Of a DNA stretch of 64,000 nt, positions 54,999-63,307 are shown in pieces. The translations under genes were made by a program, and so were the position numbers. Each line of letters opens with the position of its first letter. Positions within the stretch are counted from its first letter, which is position 1. The stretch comes from Flavobacterium urumqiense (lineage in GTDB: Bacteria > Bacteroidota > Bacteroidia > Flavobacteriales > Flavobacteriaceae). The stretch covers positions 11,982-75,981 of the forward strand of contig NZ_FNVP01000006.1 in NCBI RefSeq assembly GCF_900108015.1, given 5' to 3'. Below the pieces are notes generated by a model. The model saw only the letters and a list, made by a program, of their open reading frames with translations, was not told the origin of the DNA and did not search any database.

Positions 54999-55964
54999 AT
55001 GAAAACTAGTACTTTTTCCTTCAGAAATACATCAATTTATTATATTGTTGGGTTTTTGAGCATTCTGTTGTCCTCTTGTGGCTCCTATCAAAACAGTTCT
55101 TATTACGATAGAGACGGAATATATGGAACTACAGAGAGTGAAAACATTCAAAGAGAACCTCAAGTTGGCGCAAATAATCGGTACAAGGATTATTTTAGTT
55201 CTTTGCAAAACGACAATCAGTCAACTCAAATTTTCACTGATGTTGATAATTACAATGACTCAAATCAAAACGACCAACAAAATAGTTCCAGTTATGGTGA
55301 CTGGGGAAGTAATTACCAAAAAGCGGACATAAATATATATCCAAACCAATGGAGTCTATCAGTAGGAATGGGATGGGGGTATCCTTCTTATGGATGGGGA
55401 GACTATAATTACGGATTTGGATATCCTAACTATTATGGATATTTTGGTTACGGATGGGGATATCCAAATTATGGATGGGGAAACCAAAATTATGGATGGG
55501 GATACCAAAATTATGGATGGAATTATCCTTATTATGGGTATTCAAATTACGGTTACTACAATAACAACAATTATTCTTATAACCCGAGCAGGAGAGGCTC
55601 TAATTATTCGAACAATATAAACAGCACCCGAAACTATAGTAATAATAGAAGTTCAAATGACTATTCTCAAAACCAAGTTAACGGTACTAGAGGAGGAAAC
55701 TATAGAAACTCTACTTATAACAACACTACAACAAGTCCTACCTTTAGTAGAAATCAATACCAAAATCAAAACAACTCGAGCTACACGCCCGCCAGAAGAG
55801 CTAATACGACAAACTCTCGTAGTGATAATAATAATACAAGAACTTACACGCCAAGCCCTAGAAGCAACGCTAATTCATCATCAAGATCGTATAGCCCCAG
55901 TTCAAACTCTGGCAGCAGCAGTGATGGTGGAAGATCATCCGGAGGCGGAGGAAGAAGAAGATAA
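54999..55964 (+). CDS. Tyr/Gly/Asn-rich low-complexity lipoprotein
   Basis: The 321-aa protein begins MKTSTFSFRNTSIYYIVGF and has a lipobox LLSSCGS (Cys near residue 27), so it is lipidated and envelope-anchored. A region of about 80 residues (from about 120) is built of Y-G-W-G / Q-N-Y-G-W-G / P-N-Y-G type units. The rest is rich in Asn, Ser and Arg and ends with a run of Gly and Arg (SSGGGGRRR). The whole protein looks disordered. The function is unknown. It lies 46 bp before an outer-membrane protein gene. Confidence 0.75.
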   Translation: MKTSTFSFRNTSIYYIVGFLSILLSSCGSYQNSSYYDRDGIYGTTESENIQREPQVGANNRYKDYFSSLQNDNQSTQIFTDVDNYNDSNQNDQQNSSSYGDWGSNYQKADINIYPNQWSLSVGMGWGYPSYGWGDYNYGFGYPNYYGYFGYGWGYPNYGWGNQNYGWGYQNYGWNYPYYGYSNYGYYNNNNYSYNPSRRGSNYSNNINSTRNYSNNRSSNDYSQNQVNGTRGGNYRNSTYNNTTTSPTFSRNQYQNQNNSSYTPARRANTTNSRSDNNNTRTYTPSPRSNANSSSRSYSPSSNSGSSSDGGRSSGGGGRRR

Positions 55965-56010
55965 TCTTTACTTTAAATTGAATAAAAAACTAAATTTAAG
56001 CTGATATAAA

Positions 56011-57516
56011 ATGAAAAAAATTTTATTCCTATTACTAACTGGCTTCACTTTTAGTGCAGCTCAATCACAAGAGATAACGGATGCCATGCGGTACGCACAA
56101 GATAACTTGAATGGCACTGCACGCTTTAGAGCTATGGGAGGTGCTTTCGGAGCTCTTGGCGGCGATTTATCCTCTTTGAATATAAATCCAGCTGGTTCAG
56201 CGGTTTTTTCAAATAATCAAATAGCGGTAACTTTAAGTAGCTACAATACAAAAAATAATTCAAATTATTTTGGCACAACAAATACAGAGAAAGACAACTC
56301 CTTTGATTTAAATCAAGCAGGGGGTGTTTTTGTTTTTAAAAATGGAAACTCAAACAGCAATTGGAAAAAGTTTTCATTGGCGGTGAATTATGACAATATA
56401 AACAATTACAATAATTCATTGTTTTCGAGTGGAACTAATCCAACCAACTCAGTTGATAGCTATTTTTTGAGTTATGCCGATGGAATACCATTAAGTGAAC
56501 TAAGAGATTCTAGTTATAGAAATTTAGATAACGGAGCACAACAAGGGTATTTAGGATATCAAGGATACATCATCAATCCAGTTGATCCTAATAATAACAA
56601 CAACACCCAATACACAACAAATGTTCCTGCTGGAGGAAATTATTATCAGGAAAATACGGTACTAACAAACGGATACAACGGAAAATTATCTTTTAATGCC
56701 GCTACTTCTTTCAAAGACATATTATATATAGGATTGAACCTAAACTCTCATTTTACAGATTACAGACAATCGACGAGTTTTTATGAAGACAATAGCGCTC
56801 CATTGACTACTAATTATACAGTAACAAGATTGCGTTTTGATAATGAATTGTACACTTACGGAACTGGTTTTTCATTTCAATTGGGTGCTATTGCAAAAGT
56901 TACTGACGAAATTCGCTTAGGTCTGGCTTATGAATCATCAACTTGGTATCATTTGAGTGATGAATTTTCTCAAAAACTAGTTGCTGTAAGCAGTGCAGCA
57001 AATCAAACTGATACAAATGATGTTGTAGATCCTCAAGTCACCAATCTGTATAATCCATACAAGTTACAAACACCCAGTAAACTGACAGGAAGTTTTGCTT
57101 ATGTTTTTGGAAAATCTGGATTAATAAGCATTGATTATGCGATGAAAGACTACAGCAACACCAAATTTAAACCTGAAAACGATTCCTATTTCAGTGATGT
57201 AAACAGCTATATGAATTCTGTTTTAGATAAAACTAACGAAGTAAGAGTAGGTGCCGAATATAAAATTGAGAAATTGAGTTTACGAGCAGGATACCGTTAC
57301 GAACAAAGTCCTTATAAAAACAAAACCACTGTTGGTGACTTAACTGGTTATTCAGGAGGTTTGGGTTATAATTTTGGTTCAACCAAAGTAGATTTGGCTT
57401 ATTCAACTGCGGAAAGAAATTCGCACCAAGCTTTCTTTAATCAGGGATTCACAGATGGTGCAAATATAAAAACTAGCAATAACAATATTTCTTTGACTTT
57501 ATTATTTGAATTGTAA
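56011..57516 (+). CDS. FadL/OmpP1-like outer-membrane transport protein
   Basis: The 501-aa predicted beta-barrel has a signal peptide (MKKILFLLLTGFTFSAAQSQ). The N-terminal segment DAMRYAQDNLNGTARFRAMGGAFGALGGDLSSLNINPAGSA is the hallmark of FadL/TodX-like hydrophobic-substrate channels in Bacteroidota (G-A-x-x-A-L-G-G-D, N-P-A-G). The rest is alternating beta strands ending in FEL, a barrel C-terminus with a terminal hydrophobic residue. Some databases label such proteins hemin receptors. The substrate is unknown. It is followed by a strong terminator. Confidence 0.72.
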   Translation: MKKILFLLLTGFTFSAAQSQEITDAMRYAQDNLNGTARFRAMGGAFGALGGDLSSLNINPAGSAVFSNNQIAVTLSSYNTKNNSNYFGTTNTEKDNSFDLNQAGGVFVFKNGNSNSNWKKFSLAVNYDNINNYNNSLFSSGTNPTNSVDSYFLSYADGIPLSELRDSSYRNLDNGAQQGYLGYQGYIINPVDPNNNNNTQYTTNVPAGGNYYQENTVLTNGYNGKLSFNAATSFKDILYIGLNLNSHFTDYRQSTSFYEDNSAPLTTNYTVTRLRFDNELYTYGTGFSFQLGAIAKVTDEIRLGLAYESSTWYHLSDEFSQKLVAVSSAANQTDTNDVVDPQVTNLYNPYKLQTPSKLTGSFAYVFGKSGLISIDYAMKDYSNTKFKPENDSYFSDVNSYMNSVLDKTNEVRVGAEYKIEKLSLRAGYRYEQSPYKNKTTVGDLTGYSGGLGYNFGSTKVDLAYSTAERNSHQAFFNQGFTDGANIKTSNNNISLTLLFEL

Positions 57517-57535
57517 TTTCTAAAAATACTATAGA

Positions 57536-57571
57536 AAATCCGTTTCGTTATCATGGAACGGATTTTTTTTT
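57536..57571 (+). terminator. Intrinsic terminator after the FadL-like gene
   Basis: AAATCCGTT (57536-57544) pairs with AACGGATTT (57557-57565), followed by an unbroken T run. Confidence 0.88.
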
Positions 57572-57593
57572 AGCCCTGATAAAAGTGGAAATC

Positions 57594-57615
57594 CTCCCGA
57601 TTTTTTTTTCGGGAG
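57594..57615. repeat. Small hairpin with poly-T loop
   Basis: CTCCCGA (57594-57600) and TCGGGAG (57609-57615) flank eight T residues, and a further ATCGGGAG occurs at about 57716. It may be a backup terminator or a leader element of rimO. Confidence 0.45.
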
Positions 57616-57692
57616 ATTGCAACGGATAGCAGGAATAGCTCCATAAAAATTTGAAAAGAAACTGAAACAAGTTCAGTTTGAATAAAAAATCG

Positions 57693-57700
57693 TAATTTTG
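57693..57700 (+). promoter_or_regulatory. -7 box of rimO
   Basis: TAATTTTG lies 32 bp before the rimO ATG. A TTG at 57678 is too close (12 bp) to be a standard -33. Confidence 0.45.
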
Positions 57701-57732
57701 CAAACTTCCCAAATTATCGGGAGTATAATACT

Positions 57733-59046
57733 ATGAGAACGAAGTCCTTAAAAAAGAATAAAATCAATGTGATCACTCTTGGGTGTTCAAAAAATGTATA
57801 TGACAGTGAAGTTCTTATGGGTCAACTCCGTGCCAGCGGAAAAGATGTTGAACATGAAGCGCCAGCCGAAAGTGAAGGAAACATTATTGTAATAAATACT
57901 TGTGGATTTATCGATAATGCTAAGGCAGAATCAGTAAATATGATTTTAGAATATGCAGACAAAAAAGAAAGAGGTTTAGTAGATAAGGTTTTCGTTACCG
58001 GATGCCTTTCAGAACGTTACAGACCTGATTTAGAAAAAGAAATTCCTAATGTGGATCAATTTTTTGGTACTACAGAATTACCACAATTATTGAAAGCTTT
58101 AGGAGCTGATTATAAACATGAATTATTAGGAGAACGTTTAACAACAACTCCAAAAAATTACGCGTATTTAAAAATTTCTGAAGGTTGTGACAGACCGTGC
58201 AGTTTTTGTGCGATTCCATTAATGCGAGGAAAAAATATTTCTCAAACCATTGAAAAATTAGTAAAGGAAGCAGAAGGTTTAGCTAAAAACGGAGTTAAAG
58301 AACTAATATTGATTGCTCAGGATTTGACTTATTACGGTCTTGATCTTTACAAAAAGAGAAATCTTGGCGAATTGCTGGAAGCATTAGTAAAAGTGGAAGG
58401 AATCGAATGGATTCGTTTGCATTACGCCTTCCCTACTGGCTTTCCTATGGATGTTTTAGAAATCATGAAACGCGAACCTAAGATTTGTAACTATATTGAT
58501 ATTCCGTTACAACATATTTCAGATTCAATTTTGAAGTCGATGAGAAGAGGAACAACTCAGGCAAAAACAACAAAATTATTGAAAAATTTCCGTGAAGCAG
58601 TTCCCGGGATGGCAATTCGTACAACTTTGATTGTGGGATATCCTGGAGAAACGCAAGAAGATTTTAATATTTTAAAAGATTTCGTTCAAGAAATGAAATT
58701 TGACAGAATGGGTTGTTTTGCGTATTCTCATGAAGAAAACACACATGCTTATTTACTGGAAGATGATGTTCCTGATACCGTAAAACAAGAACGAGCCAAC
58801 GAAATAATGGAATTGCAATCTCAAATTTCCTGGGATTTAAACCAAGAAAAAGTAGGTCAGATATTTAAATGCATTGTTGACAGAAAAGAAGGTGGACATT
58901 TTGTAGGCCGAACTGAATTTGACAGTCCAGACGTTGATAATGAAGTACTTATTGATGCCTCCAAACATTATGTAAAAACAGGAGAGTTCGTAATGATAAA
59001 AATTATCGAAGCAACTGAATTTGATTTGTACGGCGAGCCCGTTTAG
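57733..59046 (+). CDS. rimO: Ribosomal protein S12 methylthiotransferase
   Basis: This radical-SAM enzyme adds a methylthio group to the conserved aspartate of ribosomal protein S12. The N-terminal UPF0004 domain binds an auxiliary Fe-S cluster through Cys18, Cys57 and Cys91. The radical-SAM motif GCDRPCSFCAIP holds Cys152, Cys156 and Cys159. A TRAM domain at the C-terminus carries GQIFKCIVDRKEGGHFVGRTEFDSPDVD. The 437-aa length and the S-x-R-Y-R-P-D-L segment fit RimO rather than MiaB. It is followed after 39 bp by a small secreted protein gene. Confidence 0.95.
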   Translation: MRTKSLKKNKINVITLGCSKNVYDSEVLMGQLRASGKDVEHEAPAESEGNIIVINTCGFIDNAKAESVNMILEYADKKERGLVDKVFVTGCLSERYRPDLEKEIPNVDQFFGTTELPQLLKALGADYKHELLGERLTTTPKNYAYLKISEGCDRPCSFCAIPLMRGKNISQTIEKLVKEAEGLAKNGVKELILIAQDLTYYGLDLYKKRNLGELLEALVKVEGIEWIRLHYAFPTGFPMDVLEIMKREPKICNYIDIPLQHISDSILKSMRRGTTQAKTTKLLKNFREAVPGMAIRTTLIVGYPGETQEDFNILKDFVQEMKFDRMGCFAYSHEENTHAYLLEDDVPDTVKQERANEIMELQSQISWDLNQEKVGQIFKCIVDRKEGGHFVGRTEFDSPDVDNEVLIDASKHYVKTGEFVMIKIIEATEFDLYGEPV

Positions 59047-59085
59047 ATTTTTATTATCCATTCCAACCCTTATAAAATATTCAAT

Positions 59086-59556
59086 ATGAAAATAGTTCAA
59101 TCGTTAGCAATAAGTGTTTTTGTGTTATTATCAATTCAAACTGTTTCTGCTCAATACGGAAACAATGGATATGGAGGAGGCGGTTACGGAGGTAATGGCT
59201 ATGGCAATAATGGCCGAATGAATAATGGAATGAGTCAAGATAGAGGTCAGGATAAACCAAAAGAGATATCAGCCGAAGAAACGATAAGCAAAATAATGCT
59301 TAAATTAAAACCGGCAGTGTCCTTAGACGAGCTTCAGGAAATTGCAATCTCTAATATCCTATTAGAGAGCATCAAAAGACAAGGTGTTATTTTGAAACAA
59401 GAAGCAAACCAAAGTGGTCAAATGAAAGAGCTTCAAATACTTTCAGAAAATACAGAAAGTAAAGTTATTGAATTATTAAATGACGATCAAAAGGAAAAGT
59501 ATAAAATCTTTTCAGATGAAAGTAAAAATCCAAAAAAGTCCAAAAAAAATAGATAA
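59086..59556 (+). CDS. Small secreted Gly/Asn/Tyr-rich protein
   Basis: This is a 156-aa protein of unknown function. A signal peptide (VFVLLSIQTVSAQ, cut near residue 22) is followed by a short Gly/Asn/Tyr stretch (residues 23-45). A helical, charged domain comes next (ETISKIMLKLKPAVSLDELQEI, LLESIKRQGVILKQEANQSG) and ends very basic (KNPKKSKKNR). The helical part with LNDDQKEKYKIF resembles Spy/CpxP-type or 'LTxxQ' periplasmic proteins, but I cannot assign it firmly. It lies between rimO and a lipoprotein amidase. Confidence 0.6.
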   Translation: MKIVQSLAISVFVLLSIQTVSAQYGNNGYGGGGYGGNGYGNNGRMNNGMSQDRGQDKPKEISAEETISKIMLKLKPAVSLDELQEIAISNILLESIKRQGVILKQEANQSGQMKELQILSENTESKVIELLNDDQKEKYKIFSDESKNPKKSKKNR

Positions 59557-59597
59557 CACTTTTTTGGAACTAAAAAAATGTAACCGTAAATATAAGC

Positions 59598-60500
59598 ATG
59601 AGGAATTCTTTTTATTACCTTATTTTAACTTTAATCATTATTTCTTGTTCAACAAATCCGTACAAAGCGAGCGAGAAAATATATGATACAAAACTCAATG
59701 CATTAAAAGAAACCATTTCAAGTAAGGGATCAGTTTCTTTACCATTGGTCAATAATTATAAAATCACAATTGATACTTTATTTACCAATCAATTGCATAA
59801 TGTCAAAGATTCGATTTCAAGAACCGGACTTACCATTTTGAAAAATGGTGTAAACACAGAATGGGTTAGTACGGTAAATTTTAATTTAAGGAAACCTAAT
59901 TTTATTATCATTCATCATACAGCACAAGATTCTTTACAACAAACTATTAAAACATTCACTTTAGCAAATACTCAGGTCAGCGCTCACTATGTAATTGGTG
60001 ATGATGGTAGAGTAGTACAAATGCTGAATGATTATTTAAGAGCATGGCACGGGGGAACTGGATCTTGGGGCAAAAATACCGACATCAATTCGGCATCTAT
60101 AGGAATTGAGCTTGATAACAATGGTACCGAAGTTTTTTCAGACACTCAAATTAATAGCTTGTTGGCACTTTTAACTAAATTAAAAAAAGACTACAACATT
60201 CCAGCTCAAAATATTATTGGACATTCTGATATTGCACCTACCAGAAAAAAAGACCCAAGTGCATTATTTCCATGGAAAATTTTAGCTGAAAATGGCTTTG
60301 GTATTTGGTCTGATGAAATATTAGAAACTGCTCCTTTAGACTTTAATATTGAACAGGGATTACGAATTATAGGATATGATACAAAAAATCTTTCTTCAGC
60401 TATTATGGCTTTTAAATTGCATTATATTCAGTCCGCCGTCAATGATATAGTAGATGATAACACTAAAAATATAATTTACTCGATTTATAAGAAACAATAA
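59598..60500 (+). CDS. N-acetylmuramoyl-L-alanine amidase lipoprotein (AmiD-like, Amidase_2)
   Basis: This envelope-anchored enzyme would cut the amide between muramic acid and the peptide stem. It has 300 aa with lipobox Cys17 in LIIISCSTNP. The amidase_2 domain (about residues 100-235) shows zinc ligand His106/107 in FIIIHHTAQ, SAHYVIGDDGRVVQML, RAWHGG, the GIELDN segment, and the second zinc site in IIGHSDIAPTRKKDPS (His and Asp). A C-terminal peptidoglycan-binding-like helical domain follows. It is the last gene of the rightward rimO run and has a terminator. Confidence 0.9.
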   Translation: MRNSFYYLILTLIIISCSTNPYKASEKIYDTKLNALKETISSKGSVSLPLVNNYKITIDTLFTNQLHNVKDSISRTGLTILKNGVNTEWVSTVNFNLRKPNFIIIHHTAQDSLQQTIKTFTLANTQVSAHYVIGDDGRVVQMLNDYLRAWHGGTGSWGKNTDINSASIGIELDNNGTEVFSDTQINSLLALLTKLKKDYNIPAQNIIGHSDIAPTRKKDPSALFPWKILAENGFGIWSDEILETAPLDFNIEQGLRIIGYDTKNLSSAIMAFKLHYIQSAVNDIVDDNTKNIIYSIYKKQ

Positions 60501-60527
60501 TTTATTAGTTTCAAATAAATACAGTCC

Positions 60528-60564
60528 ATCGGCTTTTTGATAAATTCAAAAAGCCGATTTTTTG
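60528..60564 (+). terminator. Intrinsic terminator after the amidase gene
   Basis: ATCGGCTTTTTGA (60528-60540) pairs perfectly with TCAAAAAGCCGAT (60546-60558), followed by T residues. The remainder of 60501-60809 holds no gene. Confidence 0.88.
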
Positions 60565-60747
60565 TTTATTATTGTTCTTAATTCAGGATATTTTACGCAG
60601 TCCAAATCACTACATTGAGACTATTAAACATCAACAAGATCCTAAACTACTGTGTATAATAATCATTTTATAAAAGATTAATTTGACATTACACGCAACC
60701 AAATTACTCTTATAAAACACCTTGATTAAGTTGTTTCAATAAAAAAA

Positions 60748-60780
60748 GCTGCCAAAATACTTAAAAAGTATCTTGACAGC
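60748..60780 (-). terminator. Terminator of the porin gene
   Basis: GCTGCCAAAATAC (60748-60760) pairs with GTATCTTGACAGC (60768-60780) across a 7-nt loop; on the minus strand it is followed by T residues. It shares the CTGCCAAAATACT core with the terminator at 62361. Confidence 0.8.
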
Positions 60781-60809
60781 AAAAAAAAATATTGCCTTCT
60801 CTGATTTGA

Positions 60810-61859
60810 TTAAAAACTGTAAGTTGTTCCTAACAAAACATAAGCGTTAGAACTTGACGGGCTTGAATTGCTAGCCATAAATACATTTTTTGATGAAAGG
60901 TCAATTCTAGCCTCAGGAATGATTGTTAAATTTCCAACTTTGTAGTTCAACGAAAGTGTGTTTCCTACGATACTAGATCCACCTAAAGCAGAAAGTGTTA
61001 CAACAGCATCCGATGCATCAAAATATTCCAATCTGTATGCTAAATTAAGATTACTTTTTGGAGCATAAGTAGCATATCCAATTAAAGCAAACCATTTTTC
61101 GTCATTCACGCTAGTTATATCATCACTTATTAAAGCATAAGTTCCATTAAATCCTAATGAGAATTTATTAGAAATCTTTTTAGAAGCTACTACATCAAAT
61201 TGTGTTTTGTTTACACTAGTTGCAGGATTTGAGCTACCAGAAGTTGCATTAAAATATACACTCCCTGAATCCCCAACATAAGCAACTTGCCCGATGAAAG
61301 TTTTTTGAACTGAACCGGCTTCAATAGCCGTTTTAAAATCTGTAGGATTAGTTACCCCAGCCATAAAACTTACTTTACCCAAAGTATACTGCGCTTTTAC
61401 ACCAGTATTAAAAAAAGGTCCATTGGTAAAAGCATAAGACATGCTATAGTTTTTATTATCGACAGCATCCAATAATTCATACCCTAAATGAGTAGCAAAA
61501 CTACCTGCAATAACTTTAAATTTATCTGAAATTTCATAAGTGAAATTTAATTGCTTTATCATAAATGAATTTGTATTGTCATTATATGTAAACTCTTTGG
61601 CTCTGTTTCCAAATCCCAAATCCACAAAAATAGCTGCCTTTCCCATTTTATGAGAAGCCTCAATAGAAACCATCCCTAACTCAAAAGAGTTGTGAGAATT
61701 AGTAAAACTCGTTTTTCCGTTTCCGGGTAAGTTATCAAAATCATATTTATAATACATATCAGCCGATCCTCCAAAAGTAGTCGCTTGCGCCGGTGTGTCT
61801 TGTGCAAATGTTACGACTGTCGTTAGTAAAATTATTAAAATGGTTAATGATTTTTTCAT
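60810..61859 (-). CDS. Outer-membrane porin-like beta-barrel protein
   Basis: The 349-aa predicted barrel has a signal peptide (LTILIILLTTVVTFAQ). Alternating strands follow, such as GGSADMYYKYDFDN, MVSIEASHKMGKAAIFVDLGFG and QLNFTYEISDKFKVIAGSFATHLGYE. The C-terminal strand ends TYSF with terminal Phe, typical for Bam-dependent insertion. It resembles the BBP2-like 'outer membrane beta-barrel' family of Bacteroidota. The substrate is unknown. Its leader (TAACCAACCA-type) and terminator resemble those of the next OMP gene upstream. Confidence 0.75.
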   Translation of the reverse strand: MKKSLTILIILLTTVVTFAQDTPAQATTFGGSADMYYKYDFDNLPGNGKTSFTNSHNSFELGMVSIEASHKMGKAAIFVDLGFGNRAKEFTYNDNTNSFMIKQLNFTYEISDKFKVIAGSFATHLGYELLDAVDNKNYSMSYAFTNGPFFNTGVKAQYTLGKVSFMAGVTNPTDFKTAIEAGSVQKTFIGQVAYVGDSGSVYFNATSGSSNPATSVNKTQFDVVASKKISNKFSLGFNGTYALISDDITSVNDEKWFALIGYATYAPKSNLNLAYRLEYFDASDAVVTLSALGGSSIVGNTLSLNYKVGNLTIIPEARIDLSSKNVFMASNSSPSSSNAYVLLGTTYSF

Positions 61860-62360
61860 GATTAATTTAGTTTTAGTTATTAATCTGGTTGGTTATTACT
61901 TTCTTAAAATAGGGTAATAATTATACTAAATTGGCACTTTACAGTAACTAAACCACAAAAAACTAACCTTTAATTCTCAGTTTTTTTAAGGACTAAACTC
62001 CAATTTATATGGCGAATTTATTGACTTTTATCTTATGCAGATAATTAAAAATTACTTTTTTGGCTATTTTAGTGAAGAATTATTAATAACAAAAAATCAT
62101 GATTAAATAATGAATATTTCATATTTATAATTATTAAATTCGAAAAATCAATAATCAACAATACAAATAATACCCCTACTTTTTTCAATATAAAAACAAA
62201 AAATAAATTTTAAATGCTACTTTTTTAATATTTTTTAATAAATATTTAATCAATACCCCCCATACAAAAGCACATAAACCATATTACATATAATTTATAA
62301 AAAATAAATAAGGATTGATTTTAAAAAAATAGTAAATTAAGATTAATCGATAAAACAAAA
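61860..62360. other. 501-bp AT-rich intergenic region
   Basis: No gene was found. It is extremely AT-rich. The portion next to 61860 carries a TAACCAACCA sequence on the minus strand, also present in the leader of the gene at 63270. Confidence 0.5.
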
Positions 62361-62396
62361 AAACTGCCAAAATACTAAACAGTAATTTGGCAGTTT
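62361..62396 (-). terminator. Terminator of the TorF-like gene
   Basis: AAACTGCCAAAATACT (62361-62376) pairs with AGTAATTTGGCAGTTT (62381-62396) with one mismatch and a 4-nt loop. On the minus strand it is followed by T residues. Confidence 0.85.
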
Positions 62397-62415
62397 CAAC
62401 AATTTTATTAAAAAT

Positions 62416-63270
62416 TTACTTGATAGTAAAAGTCATACCGGCTGAAAAGAAATTTCTCTCCGTTTTGATCAGATTATCATTCTCATCAAATTCTTGAACT
62501 CCGTAGTCATTATTTGTATATCTAACAAAAACAGGAATGCTATAATTTTTTGTTATTTTAAACACTTTTGCAATATTTACTCCAACATTCGAGAAAGTAA
62601 AACCCGCTTTTCCACTGGCGTCAACTCCATAATAACCGCCATTAATGACTGCTGCTCCAACAAAAGGTCTTATGTCAACGCTTGCTTTATCTATTGAATA
62701 CGTATATCCTATTTCAGCATAACTAGAATAAGCTCTGGTAGTCGGATTCCCATTTTCATCATATTTATAATCTCCGCCTCCAATAAACGTATTCCATTGA
62801 AAATCCAATGGCACTCCTTTTTCAGAAAAATCTAACAATACTGAAAGGTCTAAGCTTTGTGCTGAACCCTCTGAATAATCAAAATAGCTGCTTCTTTCCC
62901 AATCTGGATTATTCTTAGTAGCAGGCCAATAGTAATCACTCAACATTACTTTCACCACAGGCGATATTTGATAGGAAATACTCCAATCAAACTCGTTGTA
63001 CGCATCGGCAGCATTAGAAAAATTTGTTGTTGCCCAAACTCCAACACTAAGTTTATCTGTAAAAGCATAAGCCATATAAGGCTGAAAAGCTACTTTATCT
63101 CCATAATATTTTATCCCTCTCCATAAATAAGGATACACAACATCTACAGCTGCCGTAAATTTAGGTTCTTGCACTTCCGGTTCAGCAATAGGGGAAGCAA
63201 CGAGTGTGTCTTGTGCAAATGCCAAACTACTTGTTAGCATTAAAGTTAAAATCATTACTACTTTTTTCAT
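62416..63270 (-). CDS. TorF-like putative porin
   Basis: The 284-aa protein has a signal peptide (MILTLMLTSSLAFAQ). Beta strands follow that match the Gcw_chp/TorF pattern: FTAAVDVVYPYLWRGIKYYG, AFQPYMAYAFTDKLSVGVWATTNF, NEFDWSISYQI, SSYAEIGYTYSIDKASVDI. The protein ends FSAGMTFTIK. It is probably an outer-membrane pore of unknown substrate. It lies between a second OMP gene downstream and an aldehyde dehydrogenase gene upstream (37 bp), all leftward. Confidence 0.7.
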   Translation of the reverse strand: MKKVVMILTLMLTSSLAFAQDTLVASPIAEPEVQEPKFTAAVDVVYPYLWRGIKYYGDKVAFQPYMAYAFTDKLSVGVWATTNFSNAADAYNEFDWSISYQISPVVKVMLSDYYWPATKNNPDWERSSYFDYSEGSAQSLDLSVLLDFSEKGVPLDFQWNTFIGGGDYKYDENGNPTTRAYSSYAEIGYTYSIDKASVDIRPFVGAAVINGGYYGVDASGKAGFTFSNVGVNIAKVFKITKNYSIPVFVRYTNNDYGVQEFDENDNLIKTERNFFSAGMTFTIK

Positions 63271-63307
63271 ATTTTGTTGGTTTTTGGTTGGTTAATTTTA
63301 TTTAATA

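Noticed and set aside
55370..55560. Possible CRISPR-like or tandem DNA repeats
   Set aside because: The repeats encode Tyr-Gly-Trp units in one frame with no constant spacer; they are protein repeats.
55078..56004. Second long open frame inside the Tyr/Gly-rich lipoprotein gene
   Set aside because: It is broken into pieces, and its openness follows from the repetitive composition. The frame with signal peptide and lipobox is the convincing one.
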